DNA of 64,000 nt from Paucibacter sp. B2R-40 (GTDB lineage: Bacteria > Pseudomonadota > Gammaproteobacteria > Burkholderiales > Burkholderiaceae_C), in contig NZ_JAJIRP010000006.1 in assembly GCF_025717555.1 (NCBI RefSeq), positions 248,243 to 312,242 on the forward strand, written 5' to 3'. Below are positions 45,434 to 51,616 of the stretch, piece by piece; positions within the stretch are counted from its first letter, which is position 1, and each line of letters starts with the position of its first letter. Position numbers and translations under genes: made by a program. Under the pieces are notes generated by a model. It was not told the origin of the DNA. It did no database searches and was given only the letters and a program-made list of their open reading frames with translations.

Positions 45434-45973
45434 ATGAGCAAAAAACCTGTTCCCCCTCCTGACGACGCGCCACTTTTGTACGCAATGGACCCTGACCTGC
45501 TTCAGTTGCTGGTGTCAGGCGGAGTCTGGCGCACGGCCTCTGTAAGCGAAGCGCCCCAAATCGTCTTAGAAAGCTGGACGGTTCGACAGCTCGAGAACGG
45601 CGACAGGCATTTTGTAGGTTGGAATTGCACCCACCACGAAGGTCGCGCCAGCAGCAAAATTATTCAGTTCGACCCCGTGACGCTGCGCGGCGTGACACGA
45701 AGCGGGCGTGTGTACGAGCTGAGGGGCAAGCCTGGCCACGACCGCGATGCCGAGCATGTCTGGTCCAGCTGGTGCCGCATAAATGGCGCGGAGAAGTGGA
45801 CAGACGTGACGCCTAAGGCCCCGCGGCGAGCCGACGATGCTGACGCAGCGGCTGCCGCAGACTTCGCACGCATGTGCGCTGAAAAGTCCCAAGAACTGCT
45901 TGCGCTGGATGAGCTGGAACAAGAGGTTCCCGTTGCCAAAGATTTCGGCCCTTTTCGTGGCCGCAGGCAATGA
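45434..45973 (+). CDS. Hypothetical protein, first gene of a coupled series
   Basis: A 179-residue protein of unknown family. The middle (about 45-125) is rich in Trp, His and Arg and reads like a small beta-rich domain (ESWTVRQLENGDRHFVGWN, GRVYELRGKPG, EHVWSSWCRINGAEKW); the last 45 residues are helical and Ala/Glu-rich. Overlap by four bases with the DUF433 gene indicates translational coupling. Base composition is lower in GC than the chromosome to the left. Confidence 0.65.
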   Translation: MSKKPVPPPDDAPLLYAMDPDLLQLLVSGGVWRTASVSEAPQIVLESWTVRQLENGDRHFVGWNCTHHEGRASSKIIQFDPVTLRGVTRSGRVYELRGKPGHDRDAEHVWSSWCRINGAEKWTDVTPKAPRRADDADAAAAADFARMCAEKSQELLALDELEQEVPVAKDFGPFRGRRQ

Positions 45974-46257
45974 TGGCGCCCCCTGTCCCTCCGTTTTTTG
46001 TCGACATTGACGACGATGGAGTGCCTGTTTTCAAAGGGACTCGTGTGCCCCTCGACGTTGTTGCCGCTTCACTTGCTGCGGGAATATCGTTCGAGCGCGT
46101 TAGAGCGTCTTATCCGTTTTTGACAGCAGAGCTAGCTATGGCTGCCGTGGTCTACATGCACGAAAACCCGGAATCCCCACGCAGGCCGGGCATCGCTGAG
46201 ACTCACCCGGACTGGACTATTTCGCGGAAGTACGACCTACGCGGAGGCTTGAAATGA
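45970..46257 (+). CDS. DUF433-family protein
   Basis: A 95-residue protein matching DUF433 in IDDDGVPVFKGTRVPLDVVAASLAAGISFERVRASYPFLT, a helix-turn-helix-like domain found in antitoxin-type proteins. No obvious toxin partner follows (the next gene is a HAD phosphatase), so a toxin-antitoxin role is not supported here. It overlaps both neighbours by four bases. Confidence 0.78.
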   Translation: MMAPPVPPFFVDIDDDGVPVFKGTRVPLDVVAASLAAGISFERVRASYPFLTAELAMAAVVYMHENPESPRRPGIAETHPDWTISRKYDLRGGLK

Positions 46258-46790
46258 GCACCCCGAGACCCCTGCTTTTCCTCGATATTGACGGAGTTTT
46301 GTGCCTGAGCAAACCTTACGGCGGCCACGCGCTGAAAACACAACCGCCCGGGATTTGGGACCTGCTTTTCGCCCGCCACGCCGTTGACGTGCTGAACCTG
46401 GTCATGCGCGAACACGCGCCTCAGGTGGTTATCACAAGCTCTTGGCTGTCATTTCTAGAGCACGGCGCATTCGACAAAGTTTTTCGGAAAACTGGGCTTA
46501 GTCTCGTTGCGGACGGCTTGCATCCAGCTTGGGAAGCCCCCCAAAACGCTAACGAGACACGCTGCCAAGCGATTGACCGTTGGTTCCAAGAGTATGGCTG
46601 GCCCGGGGAGCCTTACGTGATTCTTGACGACCTGGAGTCAGGCACAGGGCTAAAACGGAGCTACCACGACAGCCGCGGCCGGGTCGTTTTTTGCGACGAG
46701 GGTGTGGGCCTGTCAGTTGAGAACTGGCTGCAAATATCGCTTTGCCTTGACACAGTGCCAGCGCCACGTGACGGATTTTCAAAGCCATGA
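46254..46790 (+). CDS. HAD-fold phosphatase-like protein
   Basis: A 178-residue HAD-family protein. Motif I is LLFLDIDGVLCL with nucleophile D11 and acid D13; motif II is the T/S in VVITSSWLSFL; motif IV is the DD in YVILDDLESG. The form resembles HAD domains of nucleic-acid repair proteins, with a small or absent cap. Substrate unknown. It overlaps the DUF433 gene and the following zinc-ribbon gene by four bases each. Confidence 0.82.
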   Translation: MSTPRPLLFLDIDGVLCLSKPYGGHALKTQPPGIWDLLFARHAVDVLNLVMREHAPQVVITSSWLSFLEHGAFDKVFRKTGLSLVADGLHPAWEAPQNANETRCQAIDRWFQEYGWPGEPYVILDDLESGTGLKRSYHDSRGRVVFCDEGVGLSVENWLQISLCLDTVPAPRDGFSKP

Positions 46791-47047
46791 GCTCGCCCGC
46801 CCCTGAGCCTCGGTTTGTCCGCTGTCCGCACTGCGGGACTATCCATCTCGTAGTGCCGGCCGCCATCATTCTCGCGACGCGCTACATGCTGAATTTCAAC
46901 CAACTGCGCCACCTGCGACCCCCGAACGGTTGCTCGCGGTGCGGATTTGATAGCAAATATTTTGAGGCCACGGAGCGCCCAGCAGAGCGCCAAGCCGGTG
47001 GCTGGCCGGAGTGCGTTATGCCGGGCGAAACAGGAAGTCACTCGTGA
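46787..47047 (+). CDS. Small zinc-ribbon protein
   Basis: An 86-residue protein with two CxxC pairs (VRCPHCGTIHLVV near the start and GCSRCGFDSKYF in the middle) that form a zinc ribbon. The next gene product also starts with a zinc ribbon of similar spacing (RCAACGWVHF...CSRCGTPDNF), so the two are probably diverged copies. Function unknown. Confidence 0.72.
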   Translation: MSSPAPEPRFVRCPHCGTIHLVVPAAIILATRYMLNFNQLRHLRPPNGCSRCGFDSKYFEATERPAERQAGGWPECVMPGETGSHS

Positions 47048-47886
47048 CAACAGAAGAAAAACCAGCACCGCGCGCGGTCAGGTGCGCGGCCTGCGGCTGG
47101 GTGCATTTCGCATTGAGCCCAGTCGAAATTCAGGAGTTTGTAACTGCCGAAAACGAGGCCAGCTACAGAAACTGCTCGCGTTGCGGGACCCCTGACAACT
47201 TTGTGCCAGCCAGCCCTACGGATGCTCCGCCGTTGCTGGCGAACGTGCCGGGGTGCATTTGCGAGCCTACCAGCCCCCCTGCGCAGGAAGAGCAGGTTGC
47301 AGCGCGTCCGCGGACGGCCAAGATGGATTCAGTTGCCAAGCATGTTAGTTCCAACGGGTGGTACGCTTTCGATGCAGCCTGCTCCGCCGTTGGCAATGCC
47401 TTCAAGACGGGACCTGTCGATTTAGAAGCCTTGGCGCTTGCGACGGGCGTTTATGTTGAAGTACTGCGCACTTTTGCCGGCATCTCGGACCCCGAAAACC
47501 GGCATTTGTTTACAGCTGCGTACTTTCTAAGTAGAAAAGTGAGCGGCGATTTTCTACCTGAGCACGCGTTCAGCCTGAACTTCAAGTTAGCACCTCAAGA
47601 CGCTGACCACGGAAAAATCATGGAGCGGCTCAGTGCTGTTGGCTGCACGGACGCGTTAGTTTGTCTGGGTGTTGAAGGCCACGTTGGGCTAGAGATTCTG
47701 CGAAAGGCCGGTTCGCGCGAAGAAGCTGTTCTCAGTGCAATCGAGGACGCGAAGAAAGCGCTTCCTACGGCGAAGCTGGTTGAAGATTTGTTCACAGCGG
47801 AGCACGTGGGTAATGCGCTCAAGCTAGCAGCTATCAAAGCAGCAAATTCAGGAGATGTGACAGATGCCGACCCCGAGAATTTATAA
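47044..47886 (+). CDS. Zinc-ribbon protein with duplicated 'VDLEALA...FLRRK' domain
   Basis: A 280-residue protein from GTG 47044, overlapping the previous gene by four bases. It has an N-terminal zinc ribbon (residues 13-55), a low-complexity link containing LLANVPGCI, and a helical domain VDLEALALATGVYVEVLRTF followed by AGISDPEN (about 126-175), ending at YFLSRK, which is encoded by a variant palindromic repeat. The C-terminal 90 residues are helical. The same helical domain occurs in the next gene (47864) and at 48393. No known family. Confidence 0.65.
   Translation: MTTEEKPAPRAVRCAACGWVHFALSPVEIQEFVTAENEASYRNCSRCGTPDNFVPASPTDAPPLLANVPGCICEPTSPPAQEEQVAARPRTAKMDSVAKHVSSNGWYAFDAACSAVGNAFKTGPVDLEALALATGVYVEVLRTFAGISDPENRHLFTAAYFLSRKVSGDFLPEHAFSLNFKLAPQDADHGKIMERLSAVGCTDALVCLGVEGHVGLEILRKAGSREEAVLSAIEDAKKALPTAKLVEDLFTAEHVGNALKLAAIKAANSGDVTDADPENL
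47523..47539. repeat. Palindromic repeat copy 2, variant, inside coding sequence
   Basis: CTTTCTAAGTAGAAAAG has A for C at the centre, so symmetry is broken by one base. It is read as TTT-CTA-AGT-AGA-AAA (FLSRK) in the zinc-ribbon protein. Confidence 0.85.
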
Positions 47887-48094
47887 GCCGCGGTGCGTGA
47901 CAACAGAAGAAGATGAAGAGGAAGACGGAGAGCTGGTCCCCGTGGACTTAGAAGCACTGGCACAAGAGGCAGGAGTTTCGGCTGAGGTGCTGCGCGCTTT
48001 TGCAGTTCTCACCGACGCCGAAAACGCCCACTTGTTCGCAGCGAAGTTCTTTCTACGTAGAAAGAACGCTTCTTGGAGGCAACAGCGTGACTGA
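47864..48094 (+). CDS. Short protein made of the duplicated domain
   Basis: A 76-residue protein consisting of an acidic start (TTEEDEEEDGEL) and one copy of the domain VDLEALAQEAGVSAEVLRAF, then AVLTDAENAHLF. The palindromic repeat is read in frame as FLRRK and the protein ends 10 codons later. It overlaps the preceding gene by 23 bases and the next start by eight. The arrangement suggests a truncated duplicate of the upstream gene's domain. Confidence 0.6.
   Translation: MPTPRIYKPRCVTTEEDEEEDGELVPVDLEALAQEAGVSAEVLRAFAVLTDAENAHLFAAKFFLRRKNASWRQQRD
48047..48066. repeat. Palindromic repeat copy 3, perfect 20 bp
   Basis: TTCTTTCTACGTAGAAAGAA is fully symmetric. It is coding (FFLRRKN) in the 47864-48094 gene and lies 20 bases before the next start codon. 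Confidence 0.93.
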
Positions 48095-48365
48095 ATTGTG
48101 GTCAATTTGGTGCCCATGCACGACCGGATGGCGCTCTCAAAAAGCGGTGCCGGGCGGGACTTACACAGTATCAGTTGCGTTTGAGCACCTGCCGGACCGA
48201 GCAGGATTTACTGCTGATGTAGCTTCAGTCGAAGAAGCTCAACCGCTGTACACCAGAGTGTGCCGCCGAGAGTTCTTCAGAAAACTGATGCCTTACCTGC
48301 CCCCACTGCACCCCGCGTTGAATGCGTCCGCTGACGAAGAAGACGAGGACTCGCCTCGCGCGTAG
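48087..48365 (+). CDS. Hypothetical protein
   Basis: A 92-residue protein from GTG 48087, preceded by a strong TTGGAGGC ribosome site that lies just after the palindromic repeat. Aromatic-rich N-terminus (TELWSIWCPCTTGWRS), then GGTYTVSVAFEHLPDRAGF, and an acidic tail. Unrecognised. Confidence 0.55.
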   Translation: MTELWSIWCPCTTGWRSQKAVPGGTYTVSVAFEHLPDRAGFTADVASVEEAQPLYTRVCRREFFRKLMPYLPPLHPALNASADEEDEDSPRA

Positions 48366-48392
48366 CCGAGGGGAACATCAGGGAGATTTGCA

Positions 48393-48866
48393 ATGAGCAA
48401 GAAAGCAACTCAAAGTAGCCGCGTGCTTCGCGAACTGCTTGAAACTGCAGAAGACTTGTTCGCGCACGGCGTCTTGTCGAAGCCGGACTTGGAACAAATG
48501 AAGGTACTCTGTGAAGGGTCACCATTGCTGGCAAGCGTGCCCGGGTGCGTCATTGCGCAGGGCACTGTTGACCTGGAGGGTCTGGCCTGTGAGACAGGAA
48601 TTTCGGTTGAAGTTCTGCGAACTTTTGCAGCAATCTCCGACCCCGAAAACGCGCAGTTGTTTACAGCGGCGTCCTTTCTACGTAGAAAGGTGAGCAACGA
48701 TTTTCTACAAGAACGCGCTTCACAGCATCAATCTGCGCGTCGTCTTTCGGCCGCCGGGACTCGAATGGAAGTTTCTGAAGAGCCTACGCGCGATAGCTTA
48801 GTGCAAGCGCGACAAATGGCGGGCGATTCAGGTGTTCGGTTTCCGACTCTGCGGGAAACGGACTGA
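48393..48866 (+). CDS. HTH-like antitoxin/regulator fused to the duplicated domain
   Basis: A 157-residue protein. The N-terminus (SSRVLRELLETAEDLFAHGV followed by LSKPDLEQMKVLC) looks like the start of HTH antitoxin or regulator proteins but the rest of an XRE domain is missing; instead LLASVPGCV and the domain VDLEGLACETGISVEVLRTF follow, with FLRRK encoded by the palindromic repeat. The DNA from 48600 to 48720 is very similar to 47455-47575, so the duplication is recent. The tail after the repeat differs. A chimera formed by recombination at this place is likely. Confidence 0.62.
   Translation: MSKKATQSSRVLRELLETAEDLFAHGVLSKPDLEQMKVLCEGSPLLASVPGCVIAQGTVDLEGLACETGISVEVLRTFAAISDPENAQLFTAASFLRRKVSNDFLQERASQHQSARRLSAAGTRMEVSEEPTRDSLVQARQMAGDSGVRFPTLRETD
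48673..48690. repeat. Palindromic repeat copy 4, 18 bp, inside coding sequence
   Basis: CCTTTCTACGTAGAAAGG is fully symmetric and is read as TCC-TTT-CTA-CGT-AGA-AAG (SFLRRK) in the 48393-48866 gene, at the same domain position as copies 2 and 3. Confidence 0.93.
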
Positions 48867-48891
48867 GTCATTTTTTGCTGACTCTCTAGGA

Positions 48892-48931
48892 TTCCACCAC
48901 TTGCACGCAAATCTGCGCGTGAATGGTGGAA
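48892..48931. repeat. Imperfect hairpin with 8-bp outer stem
   Basis: TTCCACCA (48892-48899) pairs with TGGTGGAA (48924-48931), and CACGC (48904-48908) with GCGTG (48917-48921) inside. It lies 25 bases after a stop codon and could be a terminator or a folded recombination site; the sequence alone does not decide. Confidence 0.5.
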
Positions 48932-48963
48932 AAGCTTTGTAATCAACAGGTTAGGTGCACAAA

Positions 48964-49173
48964 ATGGCGTTTTTCGTAAAAATACAATTATCGTTGGCCA
49001 CGATAACGAACGATAACGAAGCGCTTTCGCGCGCAAATAGTGGATGTGCCGCGGCTGTCGCGAGCGCAGACGAAGAAGCTGTCCTGTCCAGCATCACATC
49101 GTCGGAAGAGTTCACTCTCGGCACGGTGCTGAACATGTACGCAGGCGTGCAACGCTTGCGGGACGAGAAATGA
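48964..49173 (+). CDS. Possible small hypothetical protein
   Basis: A 69-codon frame from ATG 48964 (GTG 48955 is also possible), product starting MAFFVKIQLSLATITNDNEALS. Its 5' part covers one of the ATAACG repeat blocks, and its 3' end overlaps the next small gene's region. Unrecognised; kept because the second half (SSITSSEEFTLGTVLNMYAG) reads like protein. Confidence 0.4.
   Translation: MAFFVKIQLSLATITNDNEALSRANSGCAAAVASADEEAVLSSITSSEEFTLGTVLNMYAGVQRLRDEK
48989..49034. repeat. ATAACG repeat block 1
   Basis: Contains TTATCGT followed by ACGATAA and a tandem ACGATAACGAACGATAACGA, then a GCGC-rich segment. Nearly the same block recurs at 49328-49366, on the other side of the small membrane-peptide gene. 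Confidence 0.7.
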
Positions 49174-49302
49174 ATGTACAGAATGGCCGGCTTCATATCG
49201 GTACTGCTGAAAGACGAAGAACTTTCGCGCACCGTTATTGCCGTAGTCGCAGCAGTCGGTGGCGTGGCCGCAATCGTTCTTGCTGTCTGCCTTTCTAAGT
49301 AG
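49174..49302 (+). CDS. 42-residue single-helix membrane peptide
   Basis: A short frame MYRMAGFISVLLKDEELSRT followed by a hydrophobic helix (VIAVVAAVGGVAAIVLAVCL). The TAG stop is supplied by the palindromic repeat variant at 49290-49307 (CTT-TCT-AAG-TAG, ending LSK). It could be a holin-like or toxin-like membrane peptide, but size alone does not show this. A homologous end (reading LVLAVALST and a stop) seems to exist just before the repeat at 49612. Confidence 0.45.
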   Translation: MYRMAGFISVLLKDEELSRTVIAVVAAVGGVAAIVLAVCLSK

Positions 49303-49307
49303 AAAGG
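49290..49307. repeat. Palindromic repeat copy 5, variant
   Basis: CCTTTCTAAGTAGAAAGG, with A for C at the centre as in copy 2. It contains the stop codon of the small membrane peptide. Confidence 0.88.
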
Positions 49308-49309
49308 CC

Positions 49310-49350
49310 GTTATCGCTCGTTATCGTGGACAACGATAACGAGCGATAAC
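49310..49350. repeat. Perfect 18-bp stem hairpin of ATAACG/CGTTAT repeats
   Basis: GTTATCGCTCGTTATCGT (49310-49327) and its exact complement (49333-49350) flank a five-base GGACA loop. The arms are built from CGTTAT half-repeats spaced by 11-12 bases. Together with block 1 at 48989 it looks like iterons or paired operators. It directly follows palindromic repeat copy 5. Confidence 0.85.
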
Positions 49351-49376
49351 GAAGAGCGCTCGCGCTCAGTCAGATA

Positions 49377-49589
49377 ATGGAATCAAGGTCTGCTTGTATG
49401 AATACGAACTTCAACGCAATCAAAGCTCTGCTAGCTCCCCTGTCGGACGAACGGTTCGAGGAGTTGTTGCACGCGCAAGTCGGTGAGCGTGGGCGCCGAA
49501 TCGAGGAGGACGCCGTGACTCTGTGTGAGGTAGGACTGGACGCAATGGCTCGCGAGGTCGTTGCTGAACGAGACGTAGGGTCGAACTGA
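49377..49589 (+). CDS. Small hypothetical protein
   Basis: A 70-residue frame (ATG 49377; ATG 49398 is equally plausible and gives 63 residues, MNTNFNAIKALLAPLSDERF). Acidic and helical with no recognised family. It lies between the strong hairpin and palindromic repeat copy 6. Confidence 0.5.
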   Translation: MESRSACMNTNFNAIKALLAPLSDERFEELLHAQVGERGRRIEEDAVTLCEVGLDAMAREVVAERDVGSN

Positions 49590-49611
49590 GCAATCTCGTC
49601 CTCGCTGTCGC

Positions 49612-49629
49612 CCTTTCTACGTAGAAAGG
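49612..49629. repeat. Palindromic repeat copy 6
   Basis: CCTTTCTACGTAGAAAGG, fully symmetric. On the minus strand it supplies the stop codon (CTT-TCT-ACG-TAG) of the gene at 49617-50048. Confidence 0.93.
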
Positions 49630-50048
49630 CCCCCTGCTTCTTGGCCTTCGTCGGGAAACGTGAGCGTCCGCATCATTTTGGTAGCAATAACAAACCGCGG
49701 CTCGTCATTGCGACTCTCTGCCTGAACTGCTGCCTCGTCGGCTTTTTTGACGACCTGCAGCAGTGCTGCGCACACGCCTGGGAGCCCGGCTTTTTCGTAC
49801 CAACCTGGGAGCGAGTCTGCAAGTTTCGCGAGGACTCTCAGCTCGAAATGGTCAAGTTTGTCCAAGTGCCCGCCGGTCCGGGGGCCTGCCATTGCTGGCA
49901 GGCCTGCCGTTTTGTGCCAATTTGGCAGTGACGCGGTGAGCTGTAGCAGAGCGGCTTCTGGCGTTTGAAGCACCCCCGTTGCAGGCAAACCAGCGGCAGT
50001 CGCACGACGCTCAGCGAGTATGCGGGCTTCTTCAGGGTTTTGTTCCAT
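49617..50048 (-). CDS. Hypothetical protein with internal 'SLPxWxxxAGLPx' repeats
   Basis: A 143-residue protein bounded on both sides by palindromic repeats: copy 7 lies seven bases before its start and copy 6 forms its stop, so the C-terminus reads GGLST. Inside is a short repeat, SLPNWHKTAGLPA and SLPGWYEKAGLPG, 43 residues apart. The palindromic repeat leaves little space for a ribosome site (the sequence upstream of ATG is CTACGTAGAAAGCACTTC). Unrecognised. Confidence 0.6.
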   Translation of the reverse strand: MEQNPEEARILAERRATAAGLPATGVLQTPEAALLQLTASLPNWHKTAGLPAMAGPRTGGHLDKLDHFELRVLAKLADSLPGWYEKAGLPGVCAALLQVVKKADEAAVQAESRNDEPRFVIATKMMRTLTFPDEGQEAGGLST

Positions 50049-50054
50049 GAAGTG

Positions 50055-50070
50055 CTTTCTACGTAGAAAG
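50055..50070. repeat. Palindromic repeat copy 7
   Basis: CTTTCTACGTAGAAAG, between two leftward genes: three bases past the stop of one and seven bases before the start of the next. Confidence 0.93.
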
Positions 50071-50073
50071 AAG

Positions 50074-50568
50074 TTAAGCCGCTTCCTCTGCCGCGTCCTC
50101 AGCCTCCCCCCGAGCCTTGCGTGCTTCCGACTCAGCTTCTTGCTTTTTCCAATTAGCCGCCTCTGCCTCTACCGCGCCGAGCTTGTAGGCAGGGTAGTCG
50201 TCCGCCGCTTCAGGAATTTCTTGGTCCCGCGCATACATGAATAGCAAGCCTTCCGGGCCGTTGCACAGCATCGCCGCTGTATACCCATCTGCCGCTGTTC
50301 CGTTCACTGTAAATGCTGCCTCATCACCATCGTCCTCGTCGCCACCATCGGCAAACTCACCGTTAAAACGCGGGTCGTCTTCAGTAAAGTCCTCATTGTC
50401 ATGAAACCCGACTACCTTCGCTCCCGTGATGGTGGTCTGGCCACAGTAAAAATCGGAAATTCCGCTTTCGGTCGAGTACTCAGCAGCGCCTGCAATTGCA
50501 AACCAGCCGTCCCGGCCTTCAACAGGCGTCACGGGGAAGGTGACTACAGTTCTCAAAATCATTGTCAT
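50074..50568 (-). CDS. Acidic hypothetical protein with charged Ala/Glu tail
   Basis: A 164-residue protein. The first 75 residues read as a beta-rich domain (ILRTVVTFPVTPVEGRDGWF, YCGQTTITGAKVVGFHDNEDF), followed by a Gly/Asp-rich acidic stretch and a C-terminal Glu/Ala/Lys helix (KKQEAESEARKARGEAEDAA). Bounded by palindromic repeats copies 7 and 8, so it forms a cassette-like unit of one gene. AGGATTTTT is the probable ribosome site. No known family. Confidence 0.62.
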   Translation of the reverse strand: MTMILRTVVTFPVTPVEGRDGWFAIAGAAEYSTESGISDFYCGQTTITGAKVVGFHDNEDFTEDDPRFNGEFADGGDEDDGDEAAFTVNGTAADGYTAAMLCNGPEGLLFMYARDQEIPEAADDYPAYKLGAVEAEAANWKKQEAESEARKARGEAEDAAEEAA

Positions 50569-50597
50569 AAAAATCCTCTTATTTGGTGTTGAAAGTA

Positions 50598-50613
50598 CTT
50601 TCTACGTAGAAAG
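50598..50613. repeat. Palindromic repeat copy 8
   Basis: CTTTCTACGTAGAAAG, three bases past the stop of the 50617-51348 gene and about 30 bases before the start of the next leftward gene. Confidence 0.93.
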
Positions 50614-50616
50614 AAC

Positions 50617-51348
50617 TCAGGCCTTGGCCTTTTTGGTGGCGGGCTTCTTGGTAGCCGCGGGCTTCTTCGCTACCGCCTTGGGCTTTTTTGCTGGCACCAG
50701 CGAAGCTATGTCGGCGGCAGTTGCTTGACGGCAATACATCACGCCATCGCGAATCTCATAGAAAGGCTGCGTAAACGAAAATCTGCAGGTGTCGTCGTCT
50801 TTGATAGACCTGTCCGCGCGCTGTATATCCTGCACTGCCCTGCGGTGTGCGTAGAACGCGTCTGTCTGCTTAGCAGTAAGGTGAATATGAGGTGGCAGTG
50901 GGTTGGCTTTGAAGTACTTGATTTCAGCTTTATGGACACGGAACTCTTCCGGCAGCTCTTCAATGCGTCTTTCCAAAGTGTTAGCAATATCGTCGCACCG
51001 GGAAAAACTCTCTTCGCAGTTTGTTGAGTCACCGAGGTGCGCCAGCGCCTGCCACCATCGGTCGGGGATTCGGAAGCAATCGTCGTAAGTGCTCAGCTGC
51101 TCGAGAAACCAAGCCAAGCCAGATTTGCTAGCAAACAGCTGCTTAGGCCACTCGTACTCTTTGACAATCCCGGCTTCCACGGCAGCGGTGATAGCGTTCA
51201 GAATGTCGCAAACGTCTACCTCGGTATCAGCGCATTTCAGCGGCTTGAACTTCTTCTTGGCTTCGTCGTAGCCGCCGTGTTCTTCGTGAAAGTAGCCGAC
51301 GGGGTCTTTACGATTGAATTCGTATCCTGCGAAAAACTCTGTGCGCAT
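50617..51348 (-). CDS. Hypothetical protein with histone-like Lys/Pro/Ala tail
   Basis: A 243-residue protein from ATG 51348, with an AAGGAAAC ribosome site. The body is helical and charged (EFRVHKAEIKYFKANPLPPH, AFYAHRRAVQDIQRADRSIK). The last 25 residues are a basic KKPKAVAKKPAATKKPATKK tail similar to H1-like bacterial proteins that bind DNA without sequence preference. The stop is three bases before palindromic repeat copy 8. The leader shares a 30-base segment with another gene of the element (see findings). Confidence 0.62.
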   Translation of the reverse strand: MRTEFFAGYEFNRKDPVGYFHEEHGGYDEAKKKFKPLKCADTEVDVCDILNAITAAVEAGIVKEYEWPKQLFASKSGLAWFLEQLSTYDDCFRIPDRWWQALAHLGDSTNCEESFSRCDDIANTLERRIEELPEEFRVHKAEIKYFKANPLPPHIHLTAKQTDAFYAHRRAVQDIQRADRSIKDDDTCRFSFTQPFYEIRDGVMYCRQATAADIASLVPAKKPKAVAKKPAATKKPATKKAKA

Positions 51349-51616
51349 GCGTTTCCTTGTTCCGTTATGCAGCGCCTCCCTGGCGCTGCTTGGGAGCAAT
51401 CATCAACGCAAATAACCCCCTATTCGAGGGGTCAACTGGGGTCAGCGTGACGGACTGCGCAGCTCGCACGGAAATCTAGGTTCCTCGCGAAATGCTGGCA
51501 AATTTGGAGGGCAGCAATCGGAAAATTTTTTATGCACCGGCCTCAATATGTCTATCGGGATTGAGCGTCGTTCTGCAGCAGACTCAAAGCAGCCCTCCCC
51601 TCAAGCCTGGCGCTCA
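51349..51616. other. Leader and spacer before the module array
   Basis: Contains the promoter and leader of the leftward 50617-51348 gene, with a CCCCT/AGGGG inverted repeat at 51416-51431. No gene is convincing in this stretch. Confidence 0.4.
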
